Assembly (NCBI RefSeq): GCF_003994475.1
Contig: NZ_RZNY01000017.1
Coordinates: forward strand, 34,615-98,614
Direction of reading: 5' to 3'
Origin: Paenibacillus anaericanus
GTDB lineage: Bacteria; Bacillota; Bacilli; Paenibacillales; Paenibacillaceae
Length of the DNA: 64,000 nt
This document shows positions 27,882 to 36,634 of the stretch, piece by piece. Within the stretch, counting starts at the first letter, position 1. The number at the start of each line of letters is the position of its first letter. Both the position numbers and the translations under genes were made by a program. Below the pieces are notes generated by a model. It was not told where the DNA came from, ran no database searches, and saw nothing but the letters and a program-made list of their open reading frames with translations.

Positions 27882-28919
27882 ATGTCTGATAAAGATTTGA
27901 ATAATAAAGAGGCTCGGCAACTTTCGGATATCCCAGTCTCTATCCTGGATCTAGCCCCAATTACGTCAGGTGGCACAGCTACCGACTCTCTACGCAACAC
28001 ACTTGATCTGGCGCAACATGCTGACGAATGGGGTTATAACCGATATTGGCTGGCAGAACATCACAATATGCCGGGGATCGCCAGTTCAGCTACTTCCGTC
28101 GTCATCGGGCATGTCGCTGCAGGAACTAAAAGAATTAGAGTGGGTTCCGGTGGGGTCATGTTACCTAACCATTCCCCTTTGGTCATAGCCGAGCAGTTCG
28201 GAACATTGGAATCTCTATTCCCTGGGCGTATTGATCTTGGACTCGGAAGAGCCCCGGGATCAGACCAACTGACTTCTCAAGCGTTACGAAGAGGCCCCGG
28301 TAGCAACGGTCAGGATTTCCCTGAACGGCTCCGTGAACTCCGAGACTATTTCAATCCCCCCGCTACTTCCGCTATGAGGGTTCGAGCTATTCCCGGTGAA
28401 GGTCTGAACGTTCCGATATGGCTGCTAGGATCCAGTGGTTTTAGTGCTGATCTCTCGGGGAGACTAGGGCTACCCTTCGCTTTTGCCAGTCATTTTGCTC
28501 CCGAGTATTTGCTGCCTGCCTTGGATATTTACCGTAGTCAATTCCGTCCGTCAGAGACCCTCGAGAAGCCCTATGCTATGATCGGCGTAAGTGTCATCGT
28601 GGCTGATAGTGATGAGGAAGCCCTGCGGTTAGCGACTTCCCAAGAGCAGCAGTTCTTGAATCTCATCCGTGGTCGTACCGGCCCTTTACAACCACCAGTA
28701 GATAATATGGATGCTCTATGGAATGCGCAAGAGAAAGCCATTGTTCGTAGTAAATTCAGTTATGGCGCAGTCGGTAGCCCAGATACTGTTCGCAAAGTGT
28801 TAGAGTCTCATTTGTTAGAGACTGGGGCCGATGAAATCATCGTCTCAGCTCAAGTTTATGATCATCAAGCGCGTTTACATTCATATGAGTTGTTGGCTGA
28901 TATCTTTAGTAAGAAATAA
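27882..28919 (+). CDS. LLM-class flavin-dependent oxidoreductase
   Basis: Luciferase-like monooxygenase fold, 345 residues, using reduced flavin. Seen: SILDLAPI strand start, [16 protein letters not shown] active-site segment (EHH), [25 protein letters not shown] and [15 protein letters not shown], all typical of the MsnO8/bacterial luciferase-like subfamily. AAGGAGG stands eight bases before the ATG. It is a single gene, and its leader contains the tandem repeat. Substrate unknown; cytoplasmic. Confidence 0.88.
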   Translation: MSDKDLNNKEARQLSDIPVSILDLAPITSGGTATDSLRNTLDLAQHADEWGYNRYWLAEHHNMPGIASSATSVVIGHVAAGTKRIRVGSGGVMLPNHSPLVIAEQFGTLESLFPGRIDLGLGRAPGSDQLTSQALRRGPGSNGQDFPERLRELRDYFNPPATSAMRVRAIPGEGLNVPIWLLGSSGFSADLSGRLGLPFAFASHFAPEYLLPALDIYRSQFRPSETLEKPYAMIGVSVIVADSDEEALRLATSQEQQFLNLIRGRTGPLQPPVDNMDALWNAQEKAIVRSKFSYGAVGSPDTVRKVLESHLLETGADEIIVSAQVYDHQARLHSYELLADIFSKK

Positions 28920-28950
28920 TCATCATTAGTACCTAAATGCTCTTCATCCG

Positions 28951-28995
28951 AAAAAAACGCCCTCTATTGCTTAGTTCGCAATAAAGGGTGTTTTT
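28951..28995. terminator. Bidirectional terminator
   Basis: AAAAACGCCCT / AGGGTGTTTTT with an inner TATTGC / GCAATA stem. T runs on both strands. The stop codon of the minus-strand NmrA-like gene (28971-28973) is in the apical part. Confidence 0.85.
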
Positions 28996-29606
28996 CCAAT
29001 GTACTTTGTATCATCAATTTGTTGAAGAAGAAAATCCGCAATGTCTTGATTTGTCATCTTCATTCCAGGCATATCAGTCAAATTCACTTTAATTCTCCCT
29101 GTCTGCGGACCCTCAACTACGACGGGTAAACGTACCAATGTCCAATCTATGTTACTACTAGCTAAGATTTCGTGTTCTTTCTTTTTGTCGGCCATCATTG
29201 CAGGATAAAGGATAAGAAACAGCCTTGCCCCAAGTTTATTTAATAAGCTCTTGTGATCCCCATCAACATTTAATGATCCACCTGTAACTGCTATGTATCT
29301 CCGAATCCCTAAATCATTCATCGCTGTAAGTATATTGCTGGTTACTGCACTGTATATAGGTGAATCTTTAGCCGGTTGCCCTAACGTATTAATTACGACA
29401 TTACAACCTTGAATCAGGTTTGCAATGACATCTTTGTCTCTAGCATCACCTTCTACCACTTCGATGTGCTCGTTGGAAGTTGTCTGAAGATTGATACTTC
29501 TAACTAGCATTCTAACTTGATAACCTCGCTTCAATGCATAATCGGCGATAAATCGTCCGACCTTACCTCGGCCGCCAATGACTGCAATTTTGAGCGTATA
29601 ATTCAT
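28971..29606 (-). CDS. NAD(P)-binding NmrA/SDR-a5-like protein
   Basis: 211 residues, atypical SDR with the GGRGKVG nucleotide motif immediately after the start, NVVINTLGQ and RYIAVTGGSLNVDG segments, and VEGDARD in the second acidic loop. The frame is open upstream to 29696, but the extra 30 residues are basic and not family-like; ATG 29606 gives a normal N-terminus. There is no YxxxK, so catalysis is doubtful; related proteins are epimerase-like reductases or redox sensors. Single gene. Confidence 0.82.
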   Translation of the reverse strand: MNYTLKIAVIGGRGKVGRFIADYALKRGYQVRMLVRSINLQTTSNEHIEVVEGDARDKDVIANLIQGCNVVINTLGQPAKDSPIYSAVTSNILTAMNDLGIRRYIAVTGGSLNVDGDHKSLLNKLGARLFLILYPAMMADKKKEHEILASSNIDWTLVRLPVVVEGPQTGRIKVNLTDMPGMKMTNQDIADFLLQQIDDTKYIGKTPFIAN

Positions 29607-29796
29607 TCTTATCAACACCGATCTAGAAACATTGTATTTTAATCTCAATAAAGGATAACTTAAACATAGTACGTGTTTTCGCCTATTATGTTCCATTACT
29701 ATTTCTCACCCTTTATTGTGCAGCAGCCGTTTGATACAATTCAATTAACAATGAACTTACTACTCCCTATAAAACAAAGGAAAGAAGCTGAACTTA

Positions 29797-31029
29797 TTGA
29801 AAGAAGAGATCATCCGGAGATTTACCTCTTATGTCCAAGTCGACACACAATCTAATGAAGATAATGAGAGTTGTCCCTCTACTCCCGGGCAATTAACATT
29901 CGCCCAAATGCTAGCAGAAGAGCTGCGAAACATCGGTATGAAAGACATCAGCTTAGATGAATATGGCTATCTCATGGCTACCCTTCCCGCTAATACACAG
30001 AAAGAAGTACCAGTCATCGGATTTCTAGCGCATTTAGATACGGCCTCAGATTTCAATGGCGCTAACGTCTCTCCACAATTTGTTGAAAATTATGATGGTG
30101 GAGACATTACATTGAACGAAGCTCAGCAGATTGTATTGTCACCCAAGGACTTTCCTGAACTTCTTACATACAAAGGTCAGACGTTAATTACAACCGATGG
30201 TACTTCGCTGCTCGGTGCTGACGACAAGGCAGGAATCGCTGAAATTATGACCGCGATGGCCTACCTAATCGCACATCCGGAAATCAAGCATGGTACAGTA
30301 CGAGTTGCTTTTACCCCTGATGAAGAAATCGGTAGAGGCCCTGAGCGCTTTGATGTAGCCGCCTTTGGCGCTAAATATGCATATACTGTAGACGGTGGAC
30401 AACTCGGTGAACTGGAGTATGAGAGCTTTAATGCCGCCTCAGTAAAAATCTGGTGTAAAGGGGTTAACATCCACCCCGGATTTGCCAAAGGAAAAATGAT
30501 TAACTCCGCCAAAATGGCTATGGAGTTCCAACGTCGTCTACCTGCCGAAGAAGCACCTGAAACGACTGATGGTTATGAAGGTTTCTATCATCTACAGTCT
30601 ATACAAGGGAATGTAGAGCAAACACAACTACAATATATTATTCGAGACTTCGATCGAAATCGATTCAAGGAGCGCAAAGCCAACATGCAGCGTATTGTAG
30701 ATGAACTAAGAGCTATCTACGGTGAGGACAATCTCATTTTGGAGATGAAAGACACGTATTATAACATGAAGGAAAAGATTGAACCTGTGATCGAAATCGT
30801 GCATATCGCTCGTGAGGTTATGGAGGGTCTTGGTATTGAGCCGATTATCAAGCCTATCCGTGGCGGTACAGATGGTTCTCAATTATCTTATATGGGACTG
30901 CCCACACCAAACCTGTTCGCAGGCGGGGAGAACTTCCATGGTAAGTACGAGTATGTTTCAGTTGAAAGTATGGTCTATGCGAGTAAAGTGATCATTGAGA
31001 TTGCAAAGCAATTTGAGCAAAGAGCCTAA
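29797..31029 (+). CDS. pepT: Peptidase T (tripeptidase)
   Basis: Zinc metallopeptidase removing the N-terminal residue of tripeptides in the cytoplasm. 410 residues, M20 family: [10 protein letters not shown] (first metal His/Asp), [14 protein letters not shown] (bridging Asp), DEEIGRG (catalytic Glu pair), [10 protein letters not shown] and the closing NFHGKYEY. The start is TTG 29797, giving [18 protein letters not shown], the expected PepT N-terminus; GGAAAG lies upstream. Single gene with a strong terminator. Confidence 0.96.
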   Translation: MKEEIIRRFTSYVQVDTQSNEDNESCPSTPGQLTFAQMLAEELRNIGMKDISLDEYGYLMATLPANTQKEVPVIGFLAHLDTASDFNGANVSPQFVENYDGGDITLNEAQQIVLSPKDFPELLTYKGQTLITTDGTSLLGADDKAGIAEIMTAMAYLIAHPEIKHGTVRVAFTPDEEIGRGPERFDVAAFGAKYAYTVDGGQLGELEYESFNAASVKIWCKGVNIHPGFAKGKMINSAKMAMEFQRRLPAEEAPETTDGYEGFYHLQSIQGNVEQTQLQYIIRDFDRNRFKERKANMQRIVDELRAIYGEDNLILEMKDTYYNMKEKIEPVIEIVHIAREVMEGLGIEPIIKPIRGGTDGSQLSYMGLPTPNLFAGGENFHGKYEYVSVESMVYASKVIIEIAKQFEQRA

Positions 31030-31043
31030 GGGTAAGATCAAAT

Positions 31044-31078
31044 AACCCCGTCATGGAAAGATGCCATGGCGGGGTTTT
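31044..31078 (+). terminator. pepT terminator
   Basis: AACCCCGTCATGG / CCATGGCGGGGTT (one G-T pair) followed by TTTT. Confidence 0.9.
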
Positions 31079-31093
31079 ACATATACAAATATC

Positions 31094-31279
31094 TTAAAAT
31101 ATTCTGACTAAAACAATAATAACAGCTATGATTCCAACCAGAATGAGCAAATTTGTTACTTGATATAGAAGGCCTGGAGCACCTTGAGAGTGAAGCCTTT
31201 TCTCATTCACATCAAAGTTAGCTTTGGCTGCGTATGGGTCCGATAAATGGGAAAGCGGCTTGTTGCTATCATCAAACAT
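31094..31279 (-). CDS. 61-residue single-span membrane protein
   Basis: Starts at ATG 31279 with AAAGGGG upstream. A hydrophilic N-terminal part (MFDDSNKPLSHLSDPYAAK) is followed by one strong C-terminal membrane helix (NLLILVGIIAVIIVLVRIF). An upstream in-frame ATG at 31357 is possible but has no ribosome site. The type is like short tail-anchored Bacillales proteins of unknown role. A terminator just upstream separates it from the DeoR gene, so it has its own promoter. Confidence 0.65.
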   Translation of the reverse strand: MFDDSNKPLSHLSDPYAAKANFDVNEKRLHSQGAPGLLYQVTNLLILVGIIAVIIVLVRIF

Positions 31280-31345
31280 GGTATCAACCCCTTTAGGTGA
31301 ATATACCAAATTATAACATACGTTAAGTGAAATAATCGCAGAAAA

Positions 31346-31372
31346 ACAGATGTTCAAATACTGAACATCTGT
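31346..31372 (-). terminator. Terminator of the amino-sugar operon
   Basis: Perfect 11-bp stem ACAGATGTTCA / TGAACATCTGT followed on the minus strand by TTTTTCTG; placed 31 bases after the DeoR-family stop. Confidence 0.88.
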
Positions 31373-31402
31373 CTTGGGATTGGGACAAACAACATGTCCC
31401 AG

Positions 31403-32206
31403 CTATGATTGATGAGCAACATCTTCAACCGTTGTATGAATCGCAATCTGTTGTTCTTTACATGCTGCTTCAAACCAGCCCTCTGGATGCTTATTCGTAA
31501 TGACTCCCGTTGCCCGATGCAATGGGATAATCGTGAACAGAGCGCTTTTCTCAAGCTTACTTTGGTCGAATACAGCATATACTTCGCTTGAACGCTCGAT
31601 TAGCAGTTGGGCAATACGAGCCTCCAACTCAGAATGCATAGTAAATCCATGAGCTTGAGATACCCCGTCTACACCAAGGAACATCTTCGTAACGTTGATC
31701 TTTTCAATAACACTTTCCGCAAGTGGACCACTAAGTTCGTAACTCTTCGCGCGCATGACACCGCCAATGACCACTACTTGAACACCATCTGCATCTGCTA
31801 GCTCAGAAGCGATATTCACCGCATTGGTGACAATCGTGATGTTCCGGTGCTTTTTTAAAGCTCTGGCGATAAAAAAGGTTGTCGTGCCTCCGGTTAGGCA
31901 AACGATGTCTCCTTCTTCCACCAGTTCCGCAGCCACCTCGGCGATCCGTTCTTTGCCTTGCCGCTGAAAAAACCGTTTATCTGCAAAGGGCAATTCCGAT
32001 GTCGACTGCATGAGTGCCCCTTCATAGATGGCTCCCCCAATCGTACGAATGATCTGCCCTGATTTCTCTAACAAATCGAGATCACGCCTGGCGGTAGCTT
32101 CCGAGCACCCAATGGTCTCGATAATTTCTTGAATCGATATTTTCCCATGCAATTTAATGAGTTCCAGAAGTTTGGTCCTGCGCAACTCACTCTTTGAGTA
32201 TTCCAT
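31403..32206 (-). CDS. DeoR-family regulator (AgaR-like)
   Basis: 267-residue DeoR-type repressor: N-terminal winged helix (KLLELIKLHGKISIQEI, then SEATARRDLDLLEKSG) and a DeoR sugar-phosphate sensor domain with VCLTGGTTTFFIA, TIVTNAVNIASEL and the KMFLGVDGVS ending. ATG 32206 follows AAAGGAGAG; an upstream frame to 32278 is not supported. It is the last gene of the cluster whose first gene is the deacetylase. The likely effector is a tagatose or amino-sugar phosphate, and the likely targets are the repeats at 36430-36589; both are inference. Confidence 0.88.
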   Translation of the reverse strand: MEYSKSELRRTKLLELIKLHGKISIQEIIETIGCSEATARRDLDLLEKSGQIIRTIGGAIYEGALMQSTSELPFADKRFFQRQGKERIAEVAAELVEEGDIVCLTGGTTTFFIARALKKHRNITIVTNAVNIASELADADGVQVVVIGGVMRAKSYELSGPLAESVIEKINVTKMFLGVDGVSQAHGFTMHSELEARIAQLLIERSSEVYAVFDQSKLEKSALFTIIPLHRATGVITNKHPEGWFEAACKEQQIAIHTTVEDVAHQS

Positions 32207-32320
32207 AACTCTCTCCTTTGATGACATTGCGTCATCCATGCTAATCCTAATTTTGTAGGATGGAGGACTAAATTGCAAGTAGGCTAATTCAATTGTAATA
32301 TTACGAGCGAACCCTACGAC

Positions 32321-33250
32321 TTATAAGGCTACGACTTGAACTTGTTTAACGTAATCTTGAAAAAGTTTATATTCGATATGGCCTGCTTTGTCAGACATCG
32401 CATTAGCTGCTGCTGCCGCTGAAGCAATGCGTAGCTTCTCTGCAGGCGAATCTCCACGTTCTTCTGCAAACGCCATACCTGCAACAAATGAATCCCCACA
32501 GCCAACCGTATTCACTGCCTGAATGTTTGGTGGAATAACACGGTACCCTTGTCCATCGATGAATGCAATAGCTCCTCGGTCACCCAGTGTGACACACACT
32601 TGAGGGATCCCCTCAGCTGCTAGTTTTTGCGCCGCCTCTGCCCATTCAGACTCATTAAGTTGATCTTGTCCCAGCCATCCAGCTAGCTCATGTTCATTCG
32701 GCTTCACAAAATGAGGCCGAGCTTGCAATCCACTAGTCAGCGCTGCCCCGCTAGTATCCAAGAATACGCGTGCCTTGGTTGACTGAATGATACCGATAAG
32801 ATCAGCATACAAGTCAGCAGGTGCACCAGGTGGTAAGCTACCCGATAACACCACAACACTCGATTGTAGAGCAAGTCTGTGTATCGTCTGCTTCATCTCC
32901 GTAATTTGATTGTCACTGATTGTCGGTCCCTGTTCAAGTAACTCTGTGGAGGTTCCGTTGGACTCATCAATGATGTTCAGACATACGCGTGATTCTCCCG
33001 CTACACGAACAAAGGAAGTTTGAATTCCCCGATTGTTCAAGCTACTTTCAATAAAAGAACCGCTACTGCCAGCAACAAATCCAGTTGCCGTTACCTCACC
33101 ACCAAGTAGTGTGATCACTTTGGCTACATTATTACCTTTGCCGCCTGGCTCGGCAATTTGCCGGGCGACGCGTTGCACGCCGCCTAGTTCAAACTGATTT
33201 ACATAGTACGTTTTATCTATGGCCGCATTTAGCGTGACCGTTGTAATCAT
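32321..33250 (-). CDS. PfkB-family hexose-phosphate kinase (tagatose-6-P / fructose-1-P type)
   Basis: 309 residues, the 1-phosphofructokinase/LacC group of the ribokinase fold: MITTVTLNAAIDKTYYV start, the PGGKGNNVAKV motif, VLSGSLPPG and the anion hole VNTVGCGDSFVAGM with catalytic Asp. Starts at ATG 33250 overlapping the aldolase stop by four bases, so the two are translationally coupled. In this setting the expected reaction is tagatose-6-P to tagatose-1,6-bisphosphate, but fructose-1-P is possible. Confidence 0.88.
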   Translation of the reverse strand: MITTVTLNAAIDKTYYVNQFELGGVQRVARQIAEPGGKGNNVAKVITLLGGEVTATGFVAGSSGSFIESSLNNRGIQTSFVRVAGESRVCLNIIDESNGTSTELLEQGPTISDNQITEMKQTIHRLALQSSVVVLSGSLPPGAPADLYADLIGIIQSTKARVFLDTSGAALTSGLQARPHFVKPNEHELAGWLGQDQLNESEWAEAAQKLAAEGIPQVCVTLGDRGAIAFIDGQGYRVIPPNIQAVNTVGCGDSFVAGMAFAEERGDSPAEKLRIASAAAAANAMSDKAGHIEYKLFQDYVKQVQVVAL

Positions 33251-34113
33251 CGAAGATCGCCGGCTTTTCCGATACATCCGCAAAGTTCCATTTTTTCAAT
33301 CGCAAGGCGCTTCACAGCTTCTTTAGCAGGAACCATATATTTACGAGGGTCATTCTCTTCCACGTTAGCAGCGAATACATCTTTAATTGCATTCGAGAAC
33401 GCGATACGCAATTCTGTAGCAACGTTCATTTTGGACATCCCTAGAGCTACTGCCTTCTTCACTTGCTCAGCTGGAATTCCTGAACCACCATGTAGAACCA
33501 ACGGAACATCAACGATCTCAGCTATTTTTGCAATGCGGTCAAAGTCAATATTTGGCTCGCCTTTATAAATACCATGAGCTGTACCGATTGCTGGTGCTAG
33601 TGTAAGCACACCTGTACGTTCAATAAACAATCTGCAATCTTCAGGGTCAGCAAGCAAGGCTTCGTGTTCAGCCACGACGATATCATCCTCAACGCCGCCT
33701 ACTTTACCAAGTTCTGCTTCCACATTTACACCTGCTGCAAGAGCGATTTCCATTACTTTAAGTGTGCGTTCCACATTCTCTTCAAACGCAAACATAGAAG
33801 CATCGATCATGACCGATGTATAACCTGCACGGATACACTGAACAATCGTCGAAAAATCTGTACAATGGTCCAAATGCAAAGCGATGGGTAGTCCAGTACG
33901 ATCAGCAGCAACTTTAGCAGCTTCCGCTATGTAATCAGGACCTAAGTGTTTCACCGTTCCAACCGTTGATTGAATGATGAGTGGGGATTGAGTTTCGACC
34001 GCTGCCTCTACTACTGCTTGAAGCATTTCTAATGTGTGAACGTTGAAAGCACCAACAGCGTATTTATTCTTACGAGCGATTTGCAGCATTTCAGTGGATG
34101 AGATAAGTGTCAT
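33247..34113 (-). CDS. Class II aldolase (tagatose/fructose-bisphosphate)
   Basis: 288-residue zinc aldolase of the GatY/KbaY/FbaA family: ALHLDHCTD (zinc His and catalytic Asp), EAELGKVGGVEDD, GTAHGIYKGEP (second zinc His) and LHGGSGIP (third). Splits a ketose-1,6-bisphosphate into glycerone-P and glyceraldehyde-3-P. Coupled to the hexose-phosphate kinase gene after it; the cluster context points to tagatose bisphosphate. Sequence alone does not separate the tagatose and fructose enzymes. Confidence 0.9.
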   Translation of the reverse strand: MTLISSTEMLQIARKNKYAVGAFNVHTLEMLQAVVEAAVETQSPLIIQSTVGTVKHLGPDYIAEAAKVAADRTGLPIALHLDHCTDFSTIVQCIRAGYTSVMIDASMFAFEENVERTLKVMEIALAAGVNVEAELGKVGGVEDDIVVAEHEALLADPEDCRLFIERTGVLTLAPAIGTAHGIYKGEPNIDFDRIAKIAEIVDVPLVLHGGSGIPAEQVKKAVALGMSKMNVATELRIAFSNAIKDVFAANVEENDPRKYMVPAKEAVKRLAIEKMELCGCIGKAGDLR

Positions 34114-34170
34114 GATAAGTTCCTCCTAAGTGTGTTTTGCCAGATAAACTGGCTATATAGTGGTAATCTC

Positions 34171-35133
34171 TTAACCTTGTTTATGTTGATGTAGCGCCCA
34201 AAGCGCACTTCCAATAATGCCGGCATCGTCACTAAGTTCTGCACTCTTGATAGCAAAATGATTGCGATAATCTTGGAGTAAACGATGATTTAATTCCTCT
34301 CTCATCGGTGCAAAAATGAGCTCACCAGCTAAGGCGCCCCCTCCACCGATAACAATCACATCGGGCGAGAGAGTCGGTACGACCCAAGCCAATGCACGCC
34401 CAAGTACACGTCCCGTCTGTTCAAGCACATCACGTGACAGATCGTCACCTGCTAGACATGCACGCGAAACGTCGCTTGAACGGATATCTTTCACATCAGG
34501 AAACCACTCGCTAAGCAGACTTGCTTCGCCTAGTTCTATTCGCGTCTGAGCTTGCTTTGCAATCCCTGTTGCAGATACGATCGTTTCGAGACAGCCGATT
34601 CTTCCACAGCCGCACGCAAAGGTCCCATGATCGACCGGCACATGTCCGATCTCACCCGCCATAAAGTTGTGTCCACGATGTATTTCCCCGCGCTGTACAA
34701 ACGCAGCTGCCAAGCCCGTGCCAATTGTAATTCCGTATACGTAATCGTGACCGCGGCCAGCACCTGCAACCGCTTCTCCATATACATACATGCGGACATC
34801 ATTATCTATAAAGACCGGCTTACCTGTAATTGCCCTGAGCTTAGCCGCCACAGGTACTTGATTCCAGTTCAGATTAACTGCCCGAAGACTAATGCCTGCC
34901 TCGGGATCAACAAGTCCTGGAATACCTAAGCCAATAACTTCTATATCATGGGCAGCGATTCCAGCTTCTTCACTAAGCTGTTCAAGCGTTACAGCTATGC
35001 TCTCTAAAATAGCGTCTACGCCTCTTTCAGGCTTGGTTGGATATTTCCGTTTAATCAGGACATTGCCGAGTTCATCCAATATGCCGCACTCAATATTGGT
35101 ACCACCAACATCAACACCAACTGCATATTTCAT
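34171..35133 (-). CDS. ROK-family sugar kinase
   Basis: 320 residues: ATP loop DVGGTNIECGILD, GLGIPGLVD, catalytic DNDVRMYVYGE, the ExGH motif GEIGHVPVD, and the zinc motif CGCGRIGCLE. Would phosphorylate glucose, GlcNAc or GalNAc at O-6. Being between the aldolase and NagA-type deacetylase genes in one operon, an N-acetylhexosamine (GalNAc or GlcNAc) kinase is favoured over general glucokinase. Cytoplasmic. Confidence 0.88.
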   Translation of the reverse strand: MKYAVGVDVGGTNIECGILDELGNVLIKRKYPTKPERGVDAILESIAVTLEQLSEEAGIAAHDIEVIGLGIPGLVDPEAGISLRAVNLNWNQVPVAAKLRAITGKPVFIDNDVRMYVYGEAVAGAGRGHDYVYGITIGTGLAAAFVQRGEIHRGHNFMAGEIGHVPVDHGTFACGCGRIGCLETIVSATGIAKQAQTRIELGEASLLSEWFPDVKDIRSSDVSRACLAGDDLSRDVLEQTGRVLGRALAWVVPTLSPDVIVIGGGGALAGELIFAPMREELNHRLLQDYRNHFAIKSAELSDDAGIIGSALWALHQHKQG

Positions 35134-35171
35134 AGAAGATCCCTCCTCTCCCGTTCCAAATAATCAAAGTA

Positions 35172-36380
35172 CTAGTCCGCACAAGCGTAGACCTGATGCC
35201 CTTGCACAAAAGTTTGAAGCACTTTAAAATGTTCATTTACTATGATTAAATCTGCATCCTTGCCCAGCTCAATGGTTCCCTTAGAATCGTGAACTCCAAT
35301 TTGTGTAGCTGGATGAATTGTTAGTGCAGGAACAAGATCCGCAACATCCATTCCTGTAAACTTAACTGCGTTAGCCAAAGCCTCAATCATCGTCAGTGAA
35401 CTGCCTGCTAGGCCGCCTTCTGTTCCATCTTCTTGTTTCAGATACACTTTGCCTTGTTTCATGATGACCGGCAGCTTACCAAGCACATATTCCCCATCGG
35501 GACATCCAGCCGCACACATACTATCTGTGATCAGAAGAACTTTGCCCTCTGGCTTAATGTCGAAAGCCCATTTGATTAAACTAGGGTGTACGTGAATACC
35601 ATCGCAAATTACTTCAACTGCTAATTGATCCAGCATCAGTGATCCACCAGCGGCACCAGGTTCTCTATGATGTAAAGGCTTCATCCCATTGAAGAGATGG
35701 GTTACCTGCGAAGCGCCCCACTCCGTCGCGCGTTGCATTGTTTCGAAGTCGGCATCGGTATGACCCAAGGAAATAACGACTCCTTTGTGCACAGCATGAC
35801 GGATGACTTCTTCCGCATGGTTCAGTTCAGGTGCAATCGTCATGAGCTTGATGGTCCCTTGCGAAGCTGACCAGAAGGCATCGAATTCTTCTATAGAAGG
35901 TTCACGAAGATCCGCTGGGTTCTGTGCCCCACATCTAGCTGCATTCAGAAATGGTCCTTCCAGATGAACACCTAACAAGTTAGCCCCATCCGGTTCACGT
36001 TCTATCTTCATCGATTGTGCAGCACATTCCAGAGCTGTAATGATTTCTTCATGTGTCGCAGTAAGCGTCGTTGCTAGTAATGAAGTTGTTCCATTAGAAG
36101 CATGAAATCTACACATACCCTGAATCTGATCTACATTCCCCAGCATGGCATCGTAACCACCACCACCATGAACGTGAATATCGATGAACCCTGGTAACAA
36201 AAGCCCTCCACAGGCGTCCACATGTTCAAGTCCTACGCTATCATCCTCTACATTCGGTTCAGAAGTAGAGATTTGAGTAATCGTTCCATTCTTGATAAGT
36301 AAGCTACCATTCTCAATCCAGCCATCAGGCGTAAGAATCCGTGCGTTATAAATTCGAGTTGCTTTATGCTGCATCAACAT
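35172..36380 (-). CDS. nagA: N-acetylhexosamine-6-phosphate deacetylase
   Basis: 402-residue amidohydrolase-fold enzyme removing acetate from GlcNAc-6-P (NagA) or GalNAc-6-P (AgaA). Seen: GFIDIHVHGGGGYD (metal His pair), LEGPFLN (Glu metal ligand), VSLGHTDADF, VTHLFNGMKP, CDGIHVHP and LITDSMCAAG with catalytic Asp. First gene of the minus-strand operon, transcribed from the shared divergent region. The AgaA and NagA alternatives cannot be separated by motif; neighbours suggest the galactosamine branch. Confidence 0.92.
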   Translation of the reverse strand: MLMQHKATRIYNARILTPDGWIENGSLLIKNGTITQISTSEPNVEDDSVGLEHVDACGGLLLPGFIDIHVHGGGGYDAMLGNVDQIQGMCRFHASNGTTSLLATTLTATHEEIITALECAAQSMKIEREPDGANLLGVHLEGPFLNAARCGAQNPADLREPSIEEFDAFWSASQGTIKLMTIAPELNHAEEVIRHAVHKGVVISLGHTDADFETMQRATEWGASQVTHLFNGMKPLHHREPGAAGGSLMLDQLAVEVICDGIHVHPSLIKWAFDIKPEGKVLLITDSMCAAGCPDGEYVLGKLPVIMKQGKVYLKQEDGTEGGLAGSSLTMIEALANAVKFTGMDVADLVPALTIHPATQIGVHDSKGTIELGKDADLIIVNEHFKVLQTFVQGHQVYACAD

Positions 36381-36429
36381 TTCCCCCTTATATATGTGGC
36401 GAAATCGGTCTGATGTTTTATTTCATTTC

Positions 36430-36589
36430 ATGATTATAATAATCTCATTTATTGATTTTTTCAATCTTTTTTTGATTATTTTGATAAATAAGCAATAAAA
36501 AATACACAAAACACACCTCAAAATGATTGTAATTATCATTAATTGATTAAATTTTTCTTTTTATGATTGAAATTATGATCGAATTGATT
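36430..36589. promoter_or_regulatory. Three direct repeats in the divergent amino-sugar promoter region
   Basis: Units at 36430-36457, 36523-36548 and 36563-36589 share ATGATT-(A/G/T-rich)-AAT-AT-AT then AATTGATT/TATTGATT. The last two match at all but about four positions. The 254-base A+T-rich stretch between the divergent genes contains no other gene. Repeats of this kind suit a DeoR-family repressor acting on both promoters. Confidence 0.6.
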
Positions 36590-36634
36590 TACACTCACAT
36601 TACATACACAACAATATTTAGGAGGCTATTATCC

